A program made the translations under genes and the position numbers. Positions 23,403 through 36,226 of a DNA stretch of 64,000 nucleotides are shown here, piece by piece; positions within the stretch are counted from its first letter, which is position 1, and every line of letters starts with the position of its first letter. The notes under the pieces were generated by a model. The model was given only the letters and a program-made list of their open reading frames with translations, did not search any database and had not been told where the DNA came from. Source of the stretch: Loxodes magnus (lineage: Eukaryota > Ciliophora > Karyorelictea > Loxodida > Loxodidae); contig CAMPDV010002334.1 of NCBI GenBank assembly GCA_946699065.1, forward strand, positions 1 to 64,000, in the 5' to 3' direction.

Positions 23403-24915
23403 TTATAACTTTAATAACTATCCTATGCTCATAATAACTTAATTAAAAGTTACAAATTAAAGTTTATTCGTAATCAATTTCATAGATATTTATTTTATCT
23501 TTCTAGTTATAGCAAGTTAATATATTAGAAATTAAATAGCTATCAAATATAAAATTGCTTGCTACTTTTTTACATTAGCAAGAATTTAAATTTTAAAATA
23601 TTAGTAAAAATTAAAGATATAGCATAATAATATTTTAAAATAACTTAACTAAAATCTAGCATCTTTTTAAGAATTAGAAAAACTTAAATAGATAAGCTTA
23701 TTTTAAATTATTTTTTTGCTAATTAAATAGAATAAATATATTACTAAAGAATTATGCTTATCTGTTTTTCTATATGATTTATCTTTTATTTTTCTATTTA
23801 AAAAATTTGGATCATACTTATTTTTTACCCTTCAGTTTGAATTTATTTTTGATTGATAATTCTATATCAATCTTTTATAGCATTTAACAAATTTTACTTT
23901 ATGGTTAAAGTCTAATTTTTCTTTGTTATTTTATCTTATGAATTGGCAAGTTCTTTTTAATTGAATTAAGCTACATTGTTTTCTAATTTCTTCTTCCATA
24001 TTTTAACGTCGCTTACTATTGATAGCCTTTATATTTTAATAATTTATACAAATTTTAATTTCTTCATCTATGAAAGTAATATCTGAATCATTACTGTTTA
24101 AACTTATAAGGAAATTTTTTAGATTTTCAAACTTCTTTGCTTTATTAATATAGAAAATTTGCTTTTTCTTGAAATATCATGATCTTATTTTATATTTATT
24201 ATAATAGACCCAGCAAAGAATAATTGAGTATCTAATTTATCTTGCTTAAATTATAGTTGAATAAAGTGATTTAAAGCATTTCATAAAAATTTTGTTTATT
24301 ATAAATTAATTTTAATTTTATTGATTTAATTAGTAAAATCTAGAATTATAATAAAGATAAAGCTTTTATTTATAAATTTTATATTGTACCATTTTAAAAC
24401 AAAATTAAATTATTTTCTTATATAATATTATAATAAAATTTCTTTTTCTTCTTTATCAATCTTAAATAAATGTACTTTTCTTCACAGAATTACTAAATTT
24501 TTCCTTTAAAAATGATTATTTTATAATTTTAAGATTAAATCTCAGGTGATTTATTTAAAATAAGCTATGGTAAAATGAAAAAGTAAGGATTAATATTAAG
24601 TTTCTATTTTCTAGATTCATCGAAATAATGAATTTGAGTTTTATGCCTCTTCCCTTTTGATTTGTTATAAATACTTTTACATTTACTTAGAATAAAAGTA
24701 TCTTTATTTAGTTAATTTTTAGTTTTGTATAAGTTTATATTTAATTATTAAGGGATATAGCAATATAAACTTTCTAAGTTCTTAATGTTAATATTAGATT
24801 GAGTTAAAGAAAATGAATGTTCTAGATTATAATTTAAATAGTGATAAATATTAAGATTATAATTAAAATAATAATCCTAACTTTATTAGTTTAATGCTTC
24901 TAAGTTATCATTCAT
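23403..24915 (-). pseudogene. Family B gene on minus strand, copy 1 (two 1-bp deletions)
   Basis: Counterpart of 57798-59312. It is 2 bp shorter because of one lost base near 24115 (in a T run) and one near 24305, which split the frame that is continuous in copy 2. The differences between copies include silent changes such as CAA against TAA for Gln, but more replacements than silent ones by my count. The region may therefore be drifting. Assembly error in homopolymers could also explain the two deletions. Confidence 0.4.
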
Positions 24916-27900
24916 ATATAATTTATTTGATTTAAATAAGTATCTAAATGCATTAAAATAAACAAATTACTATTTGCTTGCTTTTATTAATTTATTATCT
25001 ATATTTATTAGACTTAAGTTTTTACAATAAAATCTAAATTTATAAATTAAAAAATAATATACATATAACTAAATTTTATAATGAATTTTAAATATAAATA
25101 AGTATGAAATTATAATTAAATATAACAAAACTAAATAGAAATTATTAACAAACTAATATTTAATTTAATACAATACAGAGATTAATTATTTTAAATATAT
25201 ATTTAATTTCAGATATTAGTAGAAATATCAAATAGAAAGATAGCTTATTGCTCTACAATTTAAAATAAAATAACTAATTATTTAATTAATTCTTGTCATT
25301 TAAAATAATCAAAAATATAAAATTAATAGATTCATATTTTAAAATTAGACTGAATTAAATACTATTTTAAATAAATTGTTTAAAAGAATATTTAAATTTA
25401 GTAATAATATGGAAATAATAACTAAACTTAAAAAATAGTTTTAATTTATATTAAAATCTAGAACTAACTAAAATTAGATTAAGGGATCACAAGAATCATA
25501 CAAAAAGTTTTAAATAATTTGTTATTAATTTAAATAATTTGTTTATTTAATATTATTTAAATAATTTGTCTATTATATCCAAAAATAACTAAGAATATTC
25601 ACTTTTAATGTTTTATTTATTTCTAATTTTAATATTTATTTTGAACAGAAGTTCTTTATTTAACTATATTTTTACACATTTTTTTAAAGGATTAAGTGAA
25701 AAAAGTATTTAATATTTTTTAAGAGCTAGATTTAGTTATATTTAATAAATTTAGATTCTTGCTTAGAAAAGGGAATGAAAGAACTAGAAAGAATTTAAAC
25801 AGAATTGTTTAATTGGTAGAGTTTATTGATAAGGCAAATAAGATAAAGTTATTAATAGACTAATAAATTAGTTAGTTATAATAATCAATTAAGTTTATGA
25901 ATTTATCTCTTATTATTGAAATTTCTTATATTATTAATAAAGGATATTCTAATCAATAGTACTTTAAATTAAATATCTTTATAGTTATTCAGTCAATATT
26001 AATAAGCAACCATGAAATATTTTTAAGTTTTAATTTATTTAAAATAATTTAATTGAAAATACTCCTATTTTGATTGAGATTCTCTTAGCATTTATTTAAA
26101 TTTTAACTTAATTAAAAGGACTTTTATCTTAGATCATAATATACAATAAATAACTTTACATTCATAATTTCTATTAATTGAAGTTATTTAATCTTAATTG
26201 ATAATCTTGAAATTAAAGTTAACCTTTTAAGAAAAATATTTAGTTACCTTATAAAAATAATAAAAGCTTTCTAAAGAAAAGATTCTAATAATTATATAGT
26301 AATTAAATTTAATTTTTAAGTTAATTTAAGATAATAAATATTTAAATTGTTCTACAGTTTTATATGGATTTAAGAAAATATCAAGCTATATCAATTAAAA
26401 TAATAATAAGATTTAAAATATATCAATCCTTTATTACCTTATAATCAATTATGTCCAATAACATTATAAGCTAGATGTAATAACCTATTCTCTCTTAATT
26501 CAAATATTTCTAAGATACTTTTAAGTCTGCATACTTTCTTTTATTGCATATTAAGGAATTATTGAAAACTAAGTATAATATGATTTTCAAACATTTTAAA
26601 ACACACTACTAGCCTGGAATTTATACGATTTAAATAATTAAATAATAAGAGACTTATCATATTTTTGTTCTACTTATATTAGAAAATACTAATGTTTAAT
26701 TTATTTACTTTATAATTTAACTTACTTTTATATTTTATTGCTTAAATCTTTACATAAATCAATTAAATCATATATTAATTGTTATTCACGAACCTTGCTA
26801 CTGTAAGAAAAACTATAGCCAACTAGATACCAAACTATTAATTGTTTCAAAATACTGCAAAGAATCAATACTTTTCTAAATCAAGATTAATGTAGCTCAG
26901 AATTAAAATTTTGCCACTGACAACTTTTGAATAAAATAGTTACTCAAAATTGAACTATAAACCTTTTAGATTCTTTTTATAAAATAGATAATAGAAAATT
27001 TTATTAAGCTATTTTTAAACAATCTAATGAACCTTTAATTAGCAAATAAATCAAATTATGTTAAAGGTAATTTTCACTATTTAAGGTTTTTAGAATGAGA
27101 ATAAATTAGAAATTTAGCTGAAATATATTAGATTAAAATATAAATTTAATTTTAGTACGTAAGAATGAGATAAAAGACAAAGATCTGACTTTAAGTATAT
27201 TATTTTGATTTAGAATTTCATAAAAGCCTTATGATTATATATCAATATTACTCATAGATTGATTAATAAATAATGAAGTCTTAAGATAAATCTAAAGGTA
27301 TGAAAATTCTTAAAGTTTGAAATATATAGATAATTAATTAATTTTAAGATATTACAAAAAGGATAGCTATTGCTTAGTCATATCTAAATAATTTGATAAC
27401 TCTAAATAAAAATATAAAGTAATAATATTTATATCTTTTATCTAATTATACTTTTTATAATTTTATATAAACCTATATTAATTTTATCTTAGATTCTTTT
27501 AAGCTCAGCCTATCTTAATTTCCATTAAATAAACTATTAATAGAAAATGTTTATTTCCAAACTTATAAGGTATATAACAAGTTGGTTTATTCATTTAATA
27601 TAATAATAAATTAAATTATAATTCAGACATAATCTAATATTAATAGCTTATCTTAGATCTAGAGATTTTATTGTTTAATAGCTAAAGTATTAGATTTGCA
27701 TATATCTGGGAATAAAACTTAAAATTAACTTTTTAAATTCAAGTATGAGAAATTAAAAATTACATATAGTCATTAAAATTTCCTTTAAGTCATTTAACAT
27801 AAAATACAAGGAACTTAATAACTTATAATTAATACAGGCTTTAGTTACTTTTATAAGCTAGTATTAGATTTATATATTTGTTTGTTCTTAATTCATTTAG

Positions 27901-28792
27901 TTTGCTCTTTAAAGATAATTGTTTAACTAAATAAATTAATTACATGCTTATTTATATAATAAATCAAGTTAATGAGTAAATCCAGGTATTAACTGTAAAT
28001 TATTTATTAACTAAGGAAAAATATAAACTTAAGCAAAACATTTAAGGAAGTGAAAGTTACAAGTTTTGATTATTTTTAAAAGAGAAAATTAAGAAACAAA
28101 CATAAATTATTTGAAATTATGAATTTCTTAAGAGATTATTAAGCAAATTAAATTTAAATCTATCGAAAAGGTAATTAATACATAATTATTCTAGCTAACA
28201 TTTTCAATTTTTACTTTTTATTACTTTGCTTAATATCTATTTGAATCTAAAGTAAATACAATTGCTTTATAAAAATAATTAGTTATAATATGTTTGTCAT
28301 ACTCTTTAAGGTTTTTTTTAATTTAATGTTATAAATAATTAGTTTCTATTTTAATTAAATAAAAATTCACTATAGATAAAATTAATATATTCTTTGCTTT
28401 TTTATTTTAGTAAACTTCAGTGATAACTATTTTAATATATATTCCTTTCTGGCTTCTAGAAGTATTGAAATGAGTAAACTTAAGAAAATTTTAAAGAGCA
28501 TTTTAACTTAAAGTTTTAGATAAATATATCCTTAATTAATAAAATTTAAGATTATATTTGCTTTATTTATATTCGAAGATTATTTAAAGTAAATTAGTTT
28601 AAATCAACCTTAAACTTTATTCTAACTATTTCAATTTTTCCTTAACTAAATCATTGGTTTGATATCCAAAAAGTATATAAATAAACTTTGACTTTACTGT
28701 TTTAACTAATTATATAAATACTTATTTTATTATCATTTTTTCTTATCTTTTTGTTTCTTTACTCTATTTTTTTACTTTTTCAAAATAAAAAT
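24916..28792. other. Long AT-rich tract
   Basis: About 3.9 kb, nearly identical to 59313-63189. It includes three copies of TTAAATAATTTGT at about 25510-25569. I recognise no gene or RNA. Because the copies do not differ, selection cannot be judged. Confidence 0.5.
25510..25569. repeat. Three copies of TTAAATAATTTGT
   Basis: Short direct repeats within 60 bp, also at about 59907-59966 in copy 2. Confidence 0.7.
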
Positions 28793-28864
28793 GTCGGTGC
28801 AGAGACTTGAACTCCGGTTTCGACGGCCACAACGTCGTGCCCTAACCACCTAGACTACACCGAC
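28793..28864 (-). tRNA. tRNA-His (GUG), second copy in the unit
   Basis: Identical 72-nt sequence to the gene at 18932, with anticodon GTG and the same acceptor and T arms. The flanks are unrelated. A TTTTT run follows its 3' end on the minus strand. Confidence 0.97.
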
Positions 28865-29974
28865 TTATAATATTAGATTACAATTGATTAAAAATAAGCT
28901 CCTTTTCACACTTTAAGGTACTAATTCTTTAAAGATCTAACCAAAATTAAAATGAAACCCTTTTAATTTGTTCTATTGTTTTTATACACTTAATTTATTG
29001 CTAACTAGCTTATTAGACTAACTAGTTAGATTTAAAACTTTCTTTTAACCTTAGAAAATAAAGATTAAGGGATATAGATGATAGCTTTAAATATAATTTG
29101 AATATTTGATACAATATAACTTAATTTATAAGCTTAAATATCTTTTTACCTTCATTCTATCAATTTTATTTTTAAATACATCCAACTCAATTTTCTTGCT
29201 TTCAATTGCCTTTCACTATTTTTCTTTTTCTTTGCTTTTATCAAGCAATTCTAATTAAATATAATACTTGCGTTCTTTCTTTATTTTTTATAGAAAGATG
29301 AAATAAAAATAGTTTTAAGCTTAGTTAATTATAATTATAACCATAGGAGAGTAAAATAATTGAATAAAATAAACCTAATTTATACATATAAGGAAATATA
29401 TCGATTATTCTAGCACTTGTAACTATTTAACCAAAAGAGACTAGGATAAAGAATTATTTTAGTAGAAAACTATTATTCATTGCAAAGCTTATACTCAAAA
29501 ATTAAAAAATAGGGAGATCTACTAAATTATTAAATATTAACAAGTATTTTTAAGGAAACTGATATGCTTATATTTAAAATTAAGACTTATTTAACACCAA
29601 AATTGTATAGTTATGCATATTCAAAATAATTTTTATATAGATTGAGAAAATACCAAGGTGAAAAGGTAAGCTTTATTGTTTACATAGAAAGATAAAATAA
29701 AAGAATAAAAAGAAAGAAGAAAGTAATTATAAAAATACTAATGTAAGTTTAGTGAAATTTAGATTATAATATTTATTTTTATTATATAGGCTGCTTTTAC
29801 AATTTTATATAAATTTCTTTATATTTTTACAAAAAAGAAAGATATCTTACATAGCATCTTATCAAAATTTAAATCCATTACTTGTAGCAAGGTGCTTGTA
29901 TTTTAGAAAATTAAAGGCTTTAGGTATCGTAGGACGTAAAATACTTAATTCGACTGTAACTATTTTATCTATAA
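28865..29974. other. Spacer before LINE 2
   Basis: AT-rich, no recognisable gene. The match to copy 2 is visible to 29603, where the window end cuts the comparison. Confidence 0.5.
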
Positions 29975-32900
29975 ATTTTAATAATTATCTATCTTTCAAA
30001 TTAGAATAAACATTTCATTATTGCTGGAGACTTTAATGCGCACCTATATAATTATGATAATTAAACAGATACAGATCTCTAATTATTTAATTTTACATAA
30101 GCTAATGAACTCATAGATAAAAATTAAAAATAAATTCCCACACATTAAATAAAATAAAACAAAAGACAATAAATCATTGACTATATCTTCTTAGACTAGG
30201 ACTTAGAGTAATCAACAAAATACATATTCACAGTAGATAAAGAAACAGGAGTTAATACTGACCATTATCTCTTAGTACTGAATATAATGCTAAAATAAAT
30301 GATGGTTAATTTAAATGCAGAAAATTAGTAAATAAGAATGATATATAATCTAAATAAACTGTAAGAATAAGAAAAACTATATTTATATAAAAACTAATTC
30401 CTTGGTGCTTATGATTTTTTTGAAAATAATATATAAAATTTGAATTTATCGTTATAATACAGATTTATTAAAAATTTAATCCATATTGCAGCTCTTGAGA
30501 TACTTGATCAAAGACAGTAAAATCAGCCAAAACTGCCTTCATCTGTAGTGATATAAATGAATAAAGCCAGAAATGCAAGAATATAATATATAAATAAATT
30601 AAACTAATTTAACCGTATGAATGATGAAGTCATCTAAATGAAATTAGAGGCAAAAAGGTAAAAGAAAAAATTCGTAAAAATGAAGAATGCCATGTGAAAA
30701 AATATAAATGGATAAAAATAAATAAATTTGAACGGTAATAACCAGGAAATGGCTAAGCAAGCAAATAAAATTTTCAATCCTAAAAAAGCTCTAAATATGA
30801 ATCTCAATTCAAATTAGACAGAATAATTTATTAAAAATTGAGAAAGTGTATTAAACTAATATAAAGATACTAATCAATAAGAAATACTTAAAGAAGTAAT
30901 AAAAATAGATGAAATCTACAAACAAAATAAAATTCTTTAATAAAAAATAGCATAATCATGGAGTAAAATAATATACTAAGAAGTTGCTGATATAATAAGA
31001 TACCTCCCAAATAATAAAGCTGCAGGTTTTGATTAAATACCAAATGAATTAATTAAATATGCAGGACATGAACTTTGAAAAATTTTAACAAAATTCTATC
31101 AAAACTGCTAACGCGATTAATTAATCCCTGCCGAACTAAATAAAATTAAAACAATAATGATCCATAAAAAAGATTCCAAATATGATTGAAAAAATTATAG
31201 ACCAATAGCAATTATAAATACAATCTAAAAAATATTCGACAAGATAATATCAAACCATATATATAAAGATGTAATTGAGTAAAACCAAATTAATAAAGAC
31301 TAAAAAGGATTCATAAAGAAAATGCAAACTACAATAAACATATGACAAATATAATAGATAATGAATCATTATTAAGAAAGTAAGAAAAAAAAGGAAGAAA
31401 ATGAATCGTTGATTTTTACCTTGATTGATATTGAGAAAATGTTTGATTCTATAAATCACTATTTACTTTTTAAATAACTAGAAAGATTTAAAATAGCCGA
31501 TAACTTAATAAAAACATTGAAAAACATATATTCTCAAGTACAAATACACTTTTAACTAGAAGACTAAATCACTAGAAAAATAGACTACAAAAATGGTATA
31601 CTTTAAGGAAGCTCATCAGGACCTATACTAGCCATAATTTATTATGATATTGCTATGTAATACTTAGAATAATATAATAAATTAGGATACAAGATAGGAA
31701 ATACATAATACTCAAAATTAGCATGAGCTGACGATTTATTATTAGTCTCCAAGAACGCTTAAAGAATGTAATAATTAATAGATCAAACTTAAAGAATATT
31801 CAATATAATAAAATTAAAAATAAACTTAATAAAAACCGAATGCATTAATATTAGTAAAGAGAAATAAGAGAACTAAAAAAAATTAGATTTGAAAATATAA
31901 GGGAAGCTAATTTAATAAAAGAAAACGTTGAATATTTAGGATTCACAATTGATTAGAATAATTAATTAATTACACATATACAAAAAGTATAAAATAAATA
32001 TTAGTAGGCCAAGTACTTATTTTAATAGAAATTTTACAGCAGATTTAATAAGACGATCCCAATTAATTTCAAAAATTTATTCAGATTATTTATTCTACCT
32101 AAATTAGAATATGGTGCTGAAATAATTCCATATAGTATACAAACTGGAATAACAAAGGTGAAAAATTAAATACATGTAAGTTAACGATAAATTATAAGAT
32201 AATATATGAAAATGCCATAAGCATCCTGAAATGAGTTACAACACATAGATTTTAACTGACTTGGATTTGAATAAATAACTGCAAAAAGATATTTTAAATT
32301 TTATAGAAAACTAAATGACTTATATAATCAATAGTAATAATCTAAGAATAAAGATGAAAAGTTTATCCAATTATTCTAAATAAGTTAAAAAAATAAGACT
32401 TAATAACAGAAATAAATTAAAAAAATGTAAAAGAAATTTAAAATAGATTTAAAAGCTTTATAAAATCTAAATATGATGTAATTCGATAAAAAAATTGATG
32501 TAAAAATTAAAGAACAATTTTTTAATTAAACAATTTAGAGAATAACAAAAACAACAAAAAAAAGAAAAAAAGAAATGATCACAGCAAAAATTATAACAAA
32601 GTAATTCAAAAATGTAGAAAAATTCCCAATTATAACCTACTTTTTATTGAACAAAGAGAAAATGCAACCATCAAAATTAATATTCAGACTGAGAACCTAA
32701 CTACTTTTTTTTAGAAGTGATCTTCAAGAAAGACATATTCCTTAAGAATATGATTAATGCTTATGTCAAGAAAAAGAGACATTCTAACACATATTCAAAT
32801 GTAAATACTACCAAACAAGTATAGATAATATTAAAACCTAAATAGATAAATTTATTAAAAGCAAAAATAAAGCGTAAAATAATATAAACTAAGCAAATAT

Positions 32901-33180
32901 TTACGAAAATATAGAACAAGAGCTCTTAGAATATAATTAAAACATAATAAATTAAATATTTTGCAAAAAAGACTATATGAATCAAATTGATAGAATAATA
33001 AAATCTACATGAAGCAGAATAAAATAAATATGAAAACAAATATATTCTTTCTAAAACTTAATGAAAATAAGACAAGTAAATCTAATCTTAATGAGACAAG
33101 AAGAAATACTACAACATTTTCAAGAGTACTTAAAAGTAGAAGTGTATTGAGTTTAGACTTAAAACTTCAAAGCTAATAAG
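29975..33180 (+). mobile_element. LINE-type non-LTR retrotransposon 2 (5' truncated)
   Basis: Runs from the middle of an endonuclease domain through reverse transcriptase to a C-terminal zinc motif. The endonuclease N-terminus and ORF1 are missing at the left edge, as expected of incomplete reverse transcription. The right edge is approximate. Its sequence differs from LINE 1, so at least two LINE families are present. Confidence 0.85.
30002..33162 (+). pseudogene. Endonuclease / reverse transcriptase of LINE 2
   Basis: Endonuclease motifs are IIAGDFNAH (GGA at 30026), IIDYIF and NTDHYLL (about 30254-30270). Reverse transcriptase motifs are KAAGFDQIPNELI, YDWKNYRPIAI (TGA at 31187-31189), IDIEKMFDSI (motif A), GILQGSSSGP (TAA at 31604-31606 as the invariant Gln) and LAWADDLLLVS (TGA at 31724-31726, ADD at 31727-31735). 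All lie in one frame from 30002. After KTEC (31832 on) the frame moves: VEYLGF (31927 on) and the zinc motif C-L-C...H...C (from 32758) are in another frame, so one frameshift sits at about 31845-31900. The last plausible end triplets are 33148-33162. The enzyme nicks target DNA and copies element RNA into it (known for the family). Its catalytic residues look intact. Confidence 0.85.
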
Positions 33181-33258
33181 CAAACTATATTATTTTTAAT
33201 TTAATTTAATTTAATATCTATCTTTCAAATAAACCATATAGATCATTTATTAAATAAA

Positions 33259-33565
33259 ATGGCACCTAAGAAATAATAGACCTCTATTAACGAATACTTG
33301 AAAAAATAAGAATAACCTAATTTAATTGAAGAATAGCCTTAATAAGATAAAGATTAATAATCTAAGGAACCCTTTGCATAATCAGTTCAGCAAAGGATAT
33401 CAAATATCCAATATGACTTGAAAAAGCAAAGATAAAAAATAGAAAATTTAGAAAACTTACTAGAAAAATTAATGGAATAATTAAACCTGTAATTCCCATC
33501 CATAGATGAATCATTAAATAAAATCTAATCTTAAATAGTAATTAAATTGGAATAAATTGATTAAA
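33259..33565 (+). pseudogene. ORF1 5' part of LINE 4, interrupted
   Basis: The ATG at 33259 opens MAPKKQQTSINEYLKKQEQP, followed by a Gln-rich stretch and a heptad-like region (RQKIENLENLLEKLMEQLN). This layout suits a coiled-coil ORF1 protein of a non-LTR element. QTSINEYL resembles a PCNA-interacting motif (Q-x2-I-x2-aromatic), though the last position is Leu. The frame is cut at about 33555 by LINE 3 in the opposite orientation; compatible coiled-coil sequence resumes at 34261. It starts about 80 bp after LINE 2 and could belong to a tandem element of the same family. Confidence 0.5.
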
Positions 33566-34260
33566 AAAAAAAAACTTTGATTAAAGTGCGCGTAGCACCA
33601 CAATGGTGCGCAGCACTATAAAAAGTCAATTGAATACAAATTCTTCCTCCAAGATCCCTTGTGGTAATAAATATTCCTCTATTATTTCGTCAATCTCTTG
33701 TTATTCTTCTTCTTCCTTCTACTACAGTATTTCACTATTTATTATTCTTCTTTTTACTATTCCCTCACTATAAGCCTTTTGAATTTTATCTTATATTTCC
33801 ATTTCATTATTATTTCTATATCTTTTTCTTTTTATTAAGTTTTTATATATTCAAATGAATTATCCTTTTCCAGCCCTATAATCTTTTCCAATTTCTTTCG
33901 ATCAATTATTCCTTCTTGATATCCTTTTTTCCTCTGCTTTAAAATTGTACTTATATAGTCTTTTACTATTTAATCTACTTATATTCTATGTTTTATTTCT
34001 TATTTTCTTTTAAATTTTTAGAATTTAGCCGTACCTCATACTACATCGAATAATTAAAGTCCTATTCAATTTAATTACATTTCTTCTAAATTTCTTATGC
34101 ATTTTTCTCTTCCATCACTGTATTCTTCACATTCTTCTATTATATGTCTTTCATCTTCTTTTGATTTATTGCACATCGGGCATTCGCTTTTTTCCACCAA
34201 ATGTCTTTCTTTCAATAAATAATTTAACGAAGTCCCTCAAATGTTCCAATTTCATTTTTC
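33555..34260 (-). mobile_element. LINE 3, 3' fragment nested in LINE 4 ORF1
   Basis: On the minus strand the first part encodes a reverse-transcriptase C-terminus with the zinc motif C-P-M-C...H...C (34183 down to about 34128), typical of LINE proteins, followed by a charged tail. The 3' end holds a GC-rich stem-loop (33585-33620) and then TTTAATCAAAG and a T run. It is flanked by near-identical 12-13 bp sequences TTAAATTGGAATA (33542-33554) and TTAAATTGAATA (34261-34272), a likely target-site duplication. Only the last 0.7 kb is present, so it is 5' truncated. Confidence 0.7.
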
Positions 34261-34745
34261 TTAAATTGAATACAAAATAAAGGAACTTTAAGAAAAACAA
34301 GAATAATAACAAGTAATAATTTAAAAATTATAAGATTAATAAGATTAATAATCAAATATCCCAATGGAAATTGAATCGGAATTCTAATAATAAGAAATAA
34401 ATAAGATCAATTATTATCGCAAAAAGATTCGGTGCTATTTATGCTAGAAAAATCATTGCTGGAAAAAATGCTGGAAGAAACAAGAAATTGAAAAAATTAG
34501 CAAGTAATAAATATTAGACTAACTTTTCAGAATATGACCAACAAGAACAGGATAAGTATACAGAAAGAAATTCTACAACTCAAGAAACAACGAGTTTTAT
34601 AAAAATGGAAGAAGAAACTATAACGATAATTAGTGGATGAGGGAGAGACAAGGATGGCGGACTAATGTAGTCCTACGCAGTACTTTAGTTCAGGAAAGAG
34701 TAGAAACAAAAACAAGTGAACCCTGGAGCTCTTTTCTAAAACTAT
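34261..34745 (+). pseudogene. ORF1 3' part of LINE 4
   Basis: Coiled-coil-like frame KIKELQEKQEQQQVII continues the ORF1 interrupted by LINE 3. The best frame then changes to RSIIIAKRFGAIYARK and a charged stretch, so it is degenerate. Past about 34745 no retroelement motif follows; the endonuclease and reverse transcriptase of this element are not here. Confidence 0.4.
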
Positions 34746-36226
34746 AAACTTAATTTTATCCTTTTAACCAGTTTAAAAAGTTATAGACTCACAATTTAAA
34801 CTATAGATGCTTACTAAGACTTTATCATATATTCAACCTTTCTTAACTATATTTCATATATTTCAGTATAAAGCAGACAGATTCGATCAAAAATAGATTT
34901 AATAACTTTAGATTTTGGTTAAAGCATCCAATTTATTTTTAGTCTATATATAGCAAATAAAAATAAAGCTATTTAATAATTTAAAATACCTCTATTTATA
35001 TTATGTGCTCTAATTTTATTTATAATAAGTATATATTTTGATATATCAGCTTTGAATCTTTTCATATGAACTATATACCAAAATTATAAAGTTTGCAAAT
35101 CATACAGAGATTCTTTATGCATTGCAAGGAAATTTAAATTATAGTTAATTAAATTAAATTTTAAGTTATTTTAGCTATTTTAAAAGAATCCAAATTCCTT
35201 TTATTCATATTAATTAAACATTTCTAGAAACCTAGGACTAATATAAGATATATCAAAATTATTAGATAAATTAGCATCATGCAGATTATAAGTTTTAACT
35301 CCTCTCTAGCTAGCTAAATAGCTATTAATAAGCTTATTTAATATATTAAAATTAGATTTTTATTGAAATTTTGTATTGAGGATATATTAAAAGCATATGA
35401 ATATTGGAACTAATAAACATATTTTAGTATGCAAAAGAAATTCCTTTAGAGTAAATATGATTGTTTTATCTAAAATGAAAGCTAATTGTTTTTAATTTAG
35501 TACCTAATCAATCTAAAACTTCACTCTATTATTAGCATTTAGCCAACATTCTAATTGTCTTACTTTTGCTTTATTTGCATTTAGTCAAATAAATAAAAGA
35601 TTACTCTTAAAGCAATTTTTTGGTCTTAATCAAAAAGTTGGAAACTAAAGTTGTTTTACTAAAATATTTAAATTACAAGCATCTTAGTTGAATATTTTGA
35701 CTATAATGAGTAAAAGAAAGAGAACAATTAAGATTATTTAATAAAAATTGGAAATAGGCTAATGATAAATAGTGGAATGAAGATTCAAATAGGATTGTGA
35801 TTTAATCTTATATTTAGTAATAATTACAACAAGTATACTTATAAAGTTCATACTTTTTAATATAATGTACTAAATTAAAAATTATTGTATATTTTTAATA
35901 CTCAAATATACTTAGTGGCTACTCTTAATAATTATAGTTGAAAGCTTGTATATTTAAAGGCAAATAATCAAGAAATATAAATACAAAGAAACTATTTCTC
36001 TTATATCAAACAATAGCTTGAAAAGAAAATAATTAACTATTGTAGAATTATCCTACTAGTAACAAAGGAATAAAATCATATTTAGCAAATAGATTCTAAA
36101 AATATATTTAGATGATTAAATATCTAGGAATTAATTAACGAAGCAGCTAAATTTATGGATTAATTAATTGCTTTAAATAATTCAAAACTAAATCTGAATA
36201 AAAGAAATAAAATATTTGTTTAAAAA
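34746..36226. other. Upstream region of the membrane-protein gene
   Basis: About 1.5 kb of AT-rich sequence between the LINE nest and the ATG at 36227. I see no other gene. The promoter should lie here but I cannot place it. Confidence 0.5.

Larger units (their letters stand above)
1..29603. repeat. Tandem segmental duplication, copy 1
   Basis: This stretch is repeated from 38801 to the window end. Base 1 aligns with 38801 and base 29603 with 64000. Anchors are tRNA-Ser (18013 and 52426), tRNA-His (28793 and 63190) and long runs of identical AT-rich sequence. The offset falls from 38,800 to 34,397 bp. The loss is explained by 3.09 kb and 1.91 kb present only here, against a 520-bp insertion and a roughly 116-bp insertion present only in copy 2. 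The true left end lies outside the window. Confidence 0.97.

Noticed and set aside
31250-31459. 69-codon minus-strand frame
   Set aside because: Antisense to the LINE 2 reverse transcriptase between NYRP and motif A.
33661-33858. 65-codon forward frame rich in Leu, Phe and Tyr
   Set aside because: Antisense to the basic C-terminal tail of LINE 3 on the minus strand.
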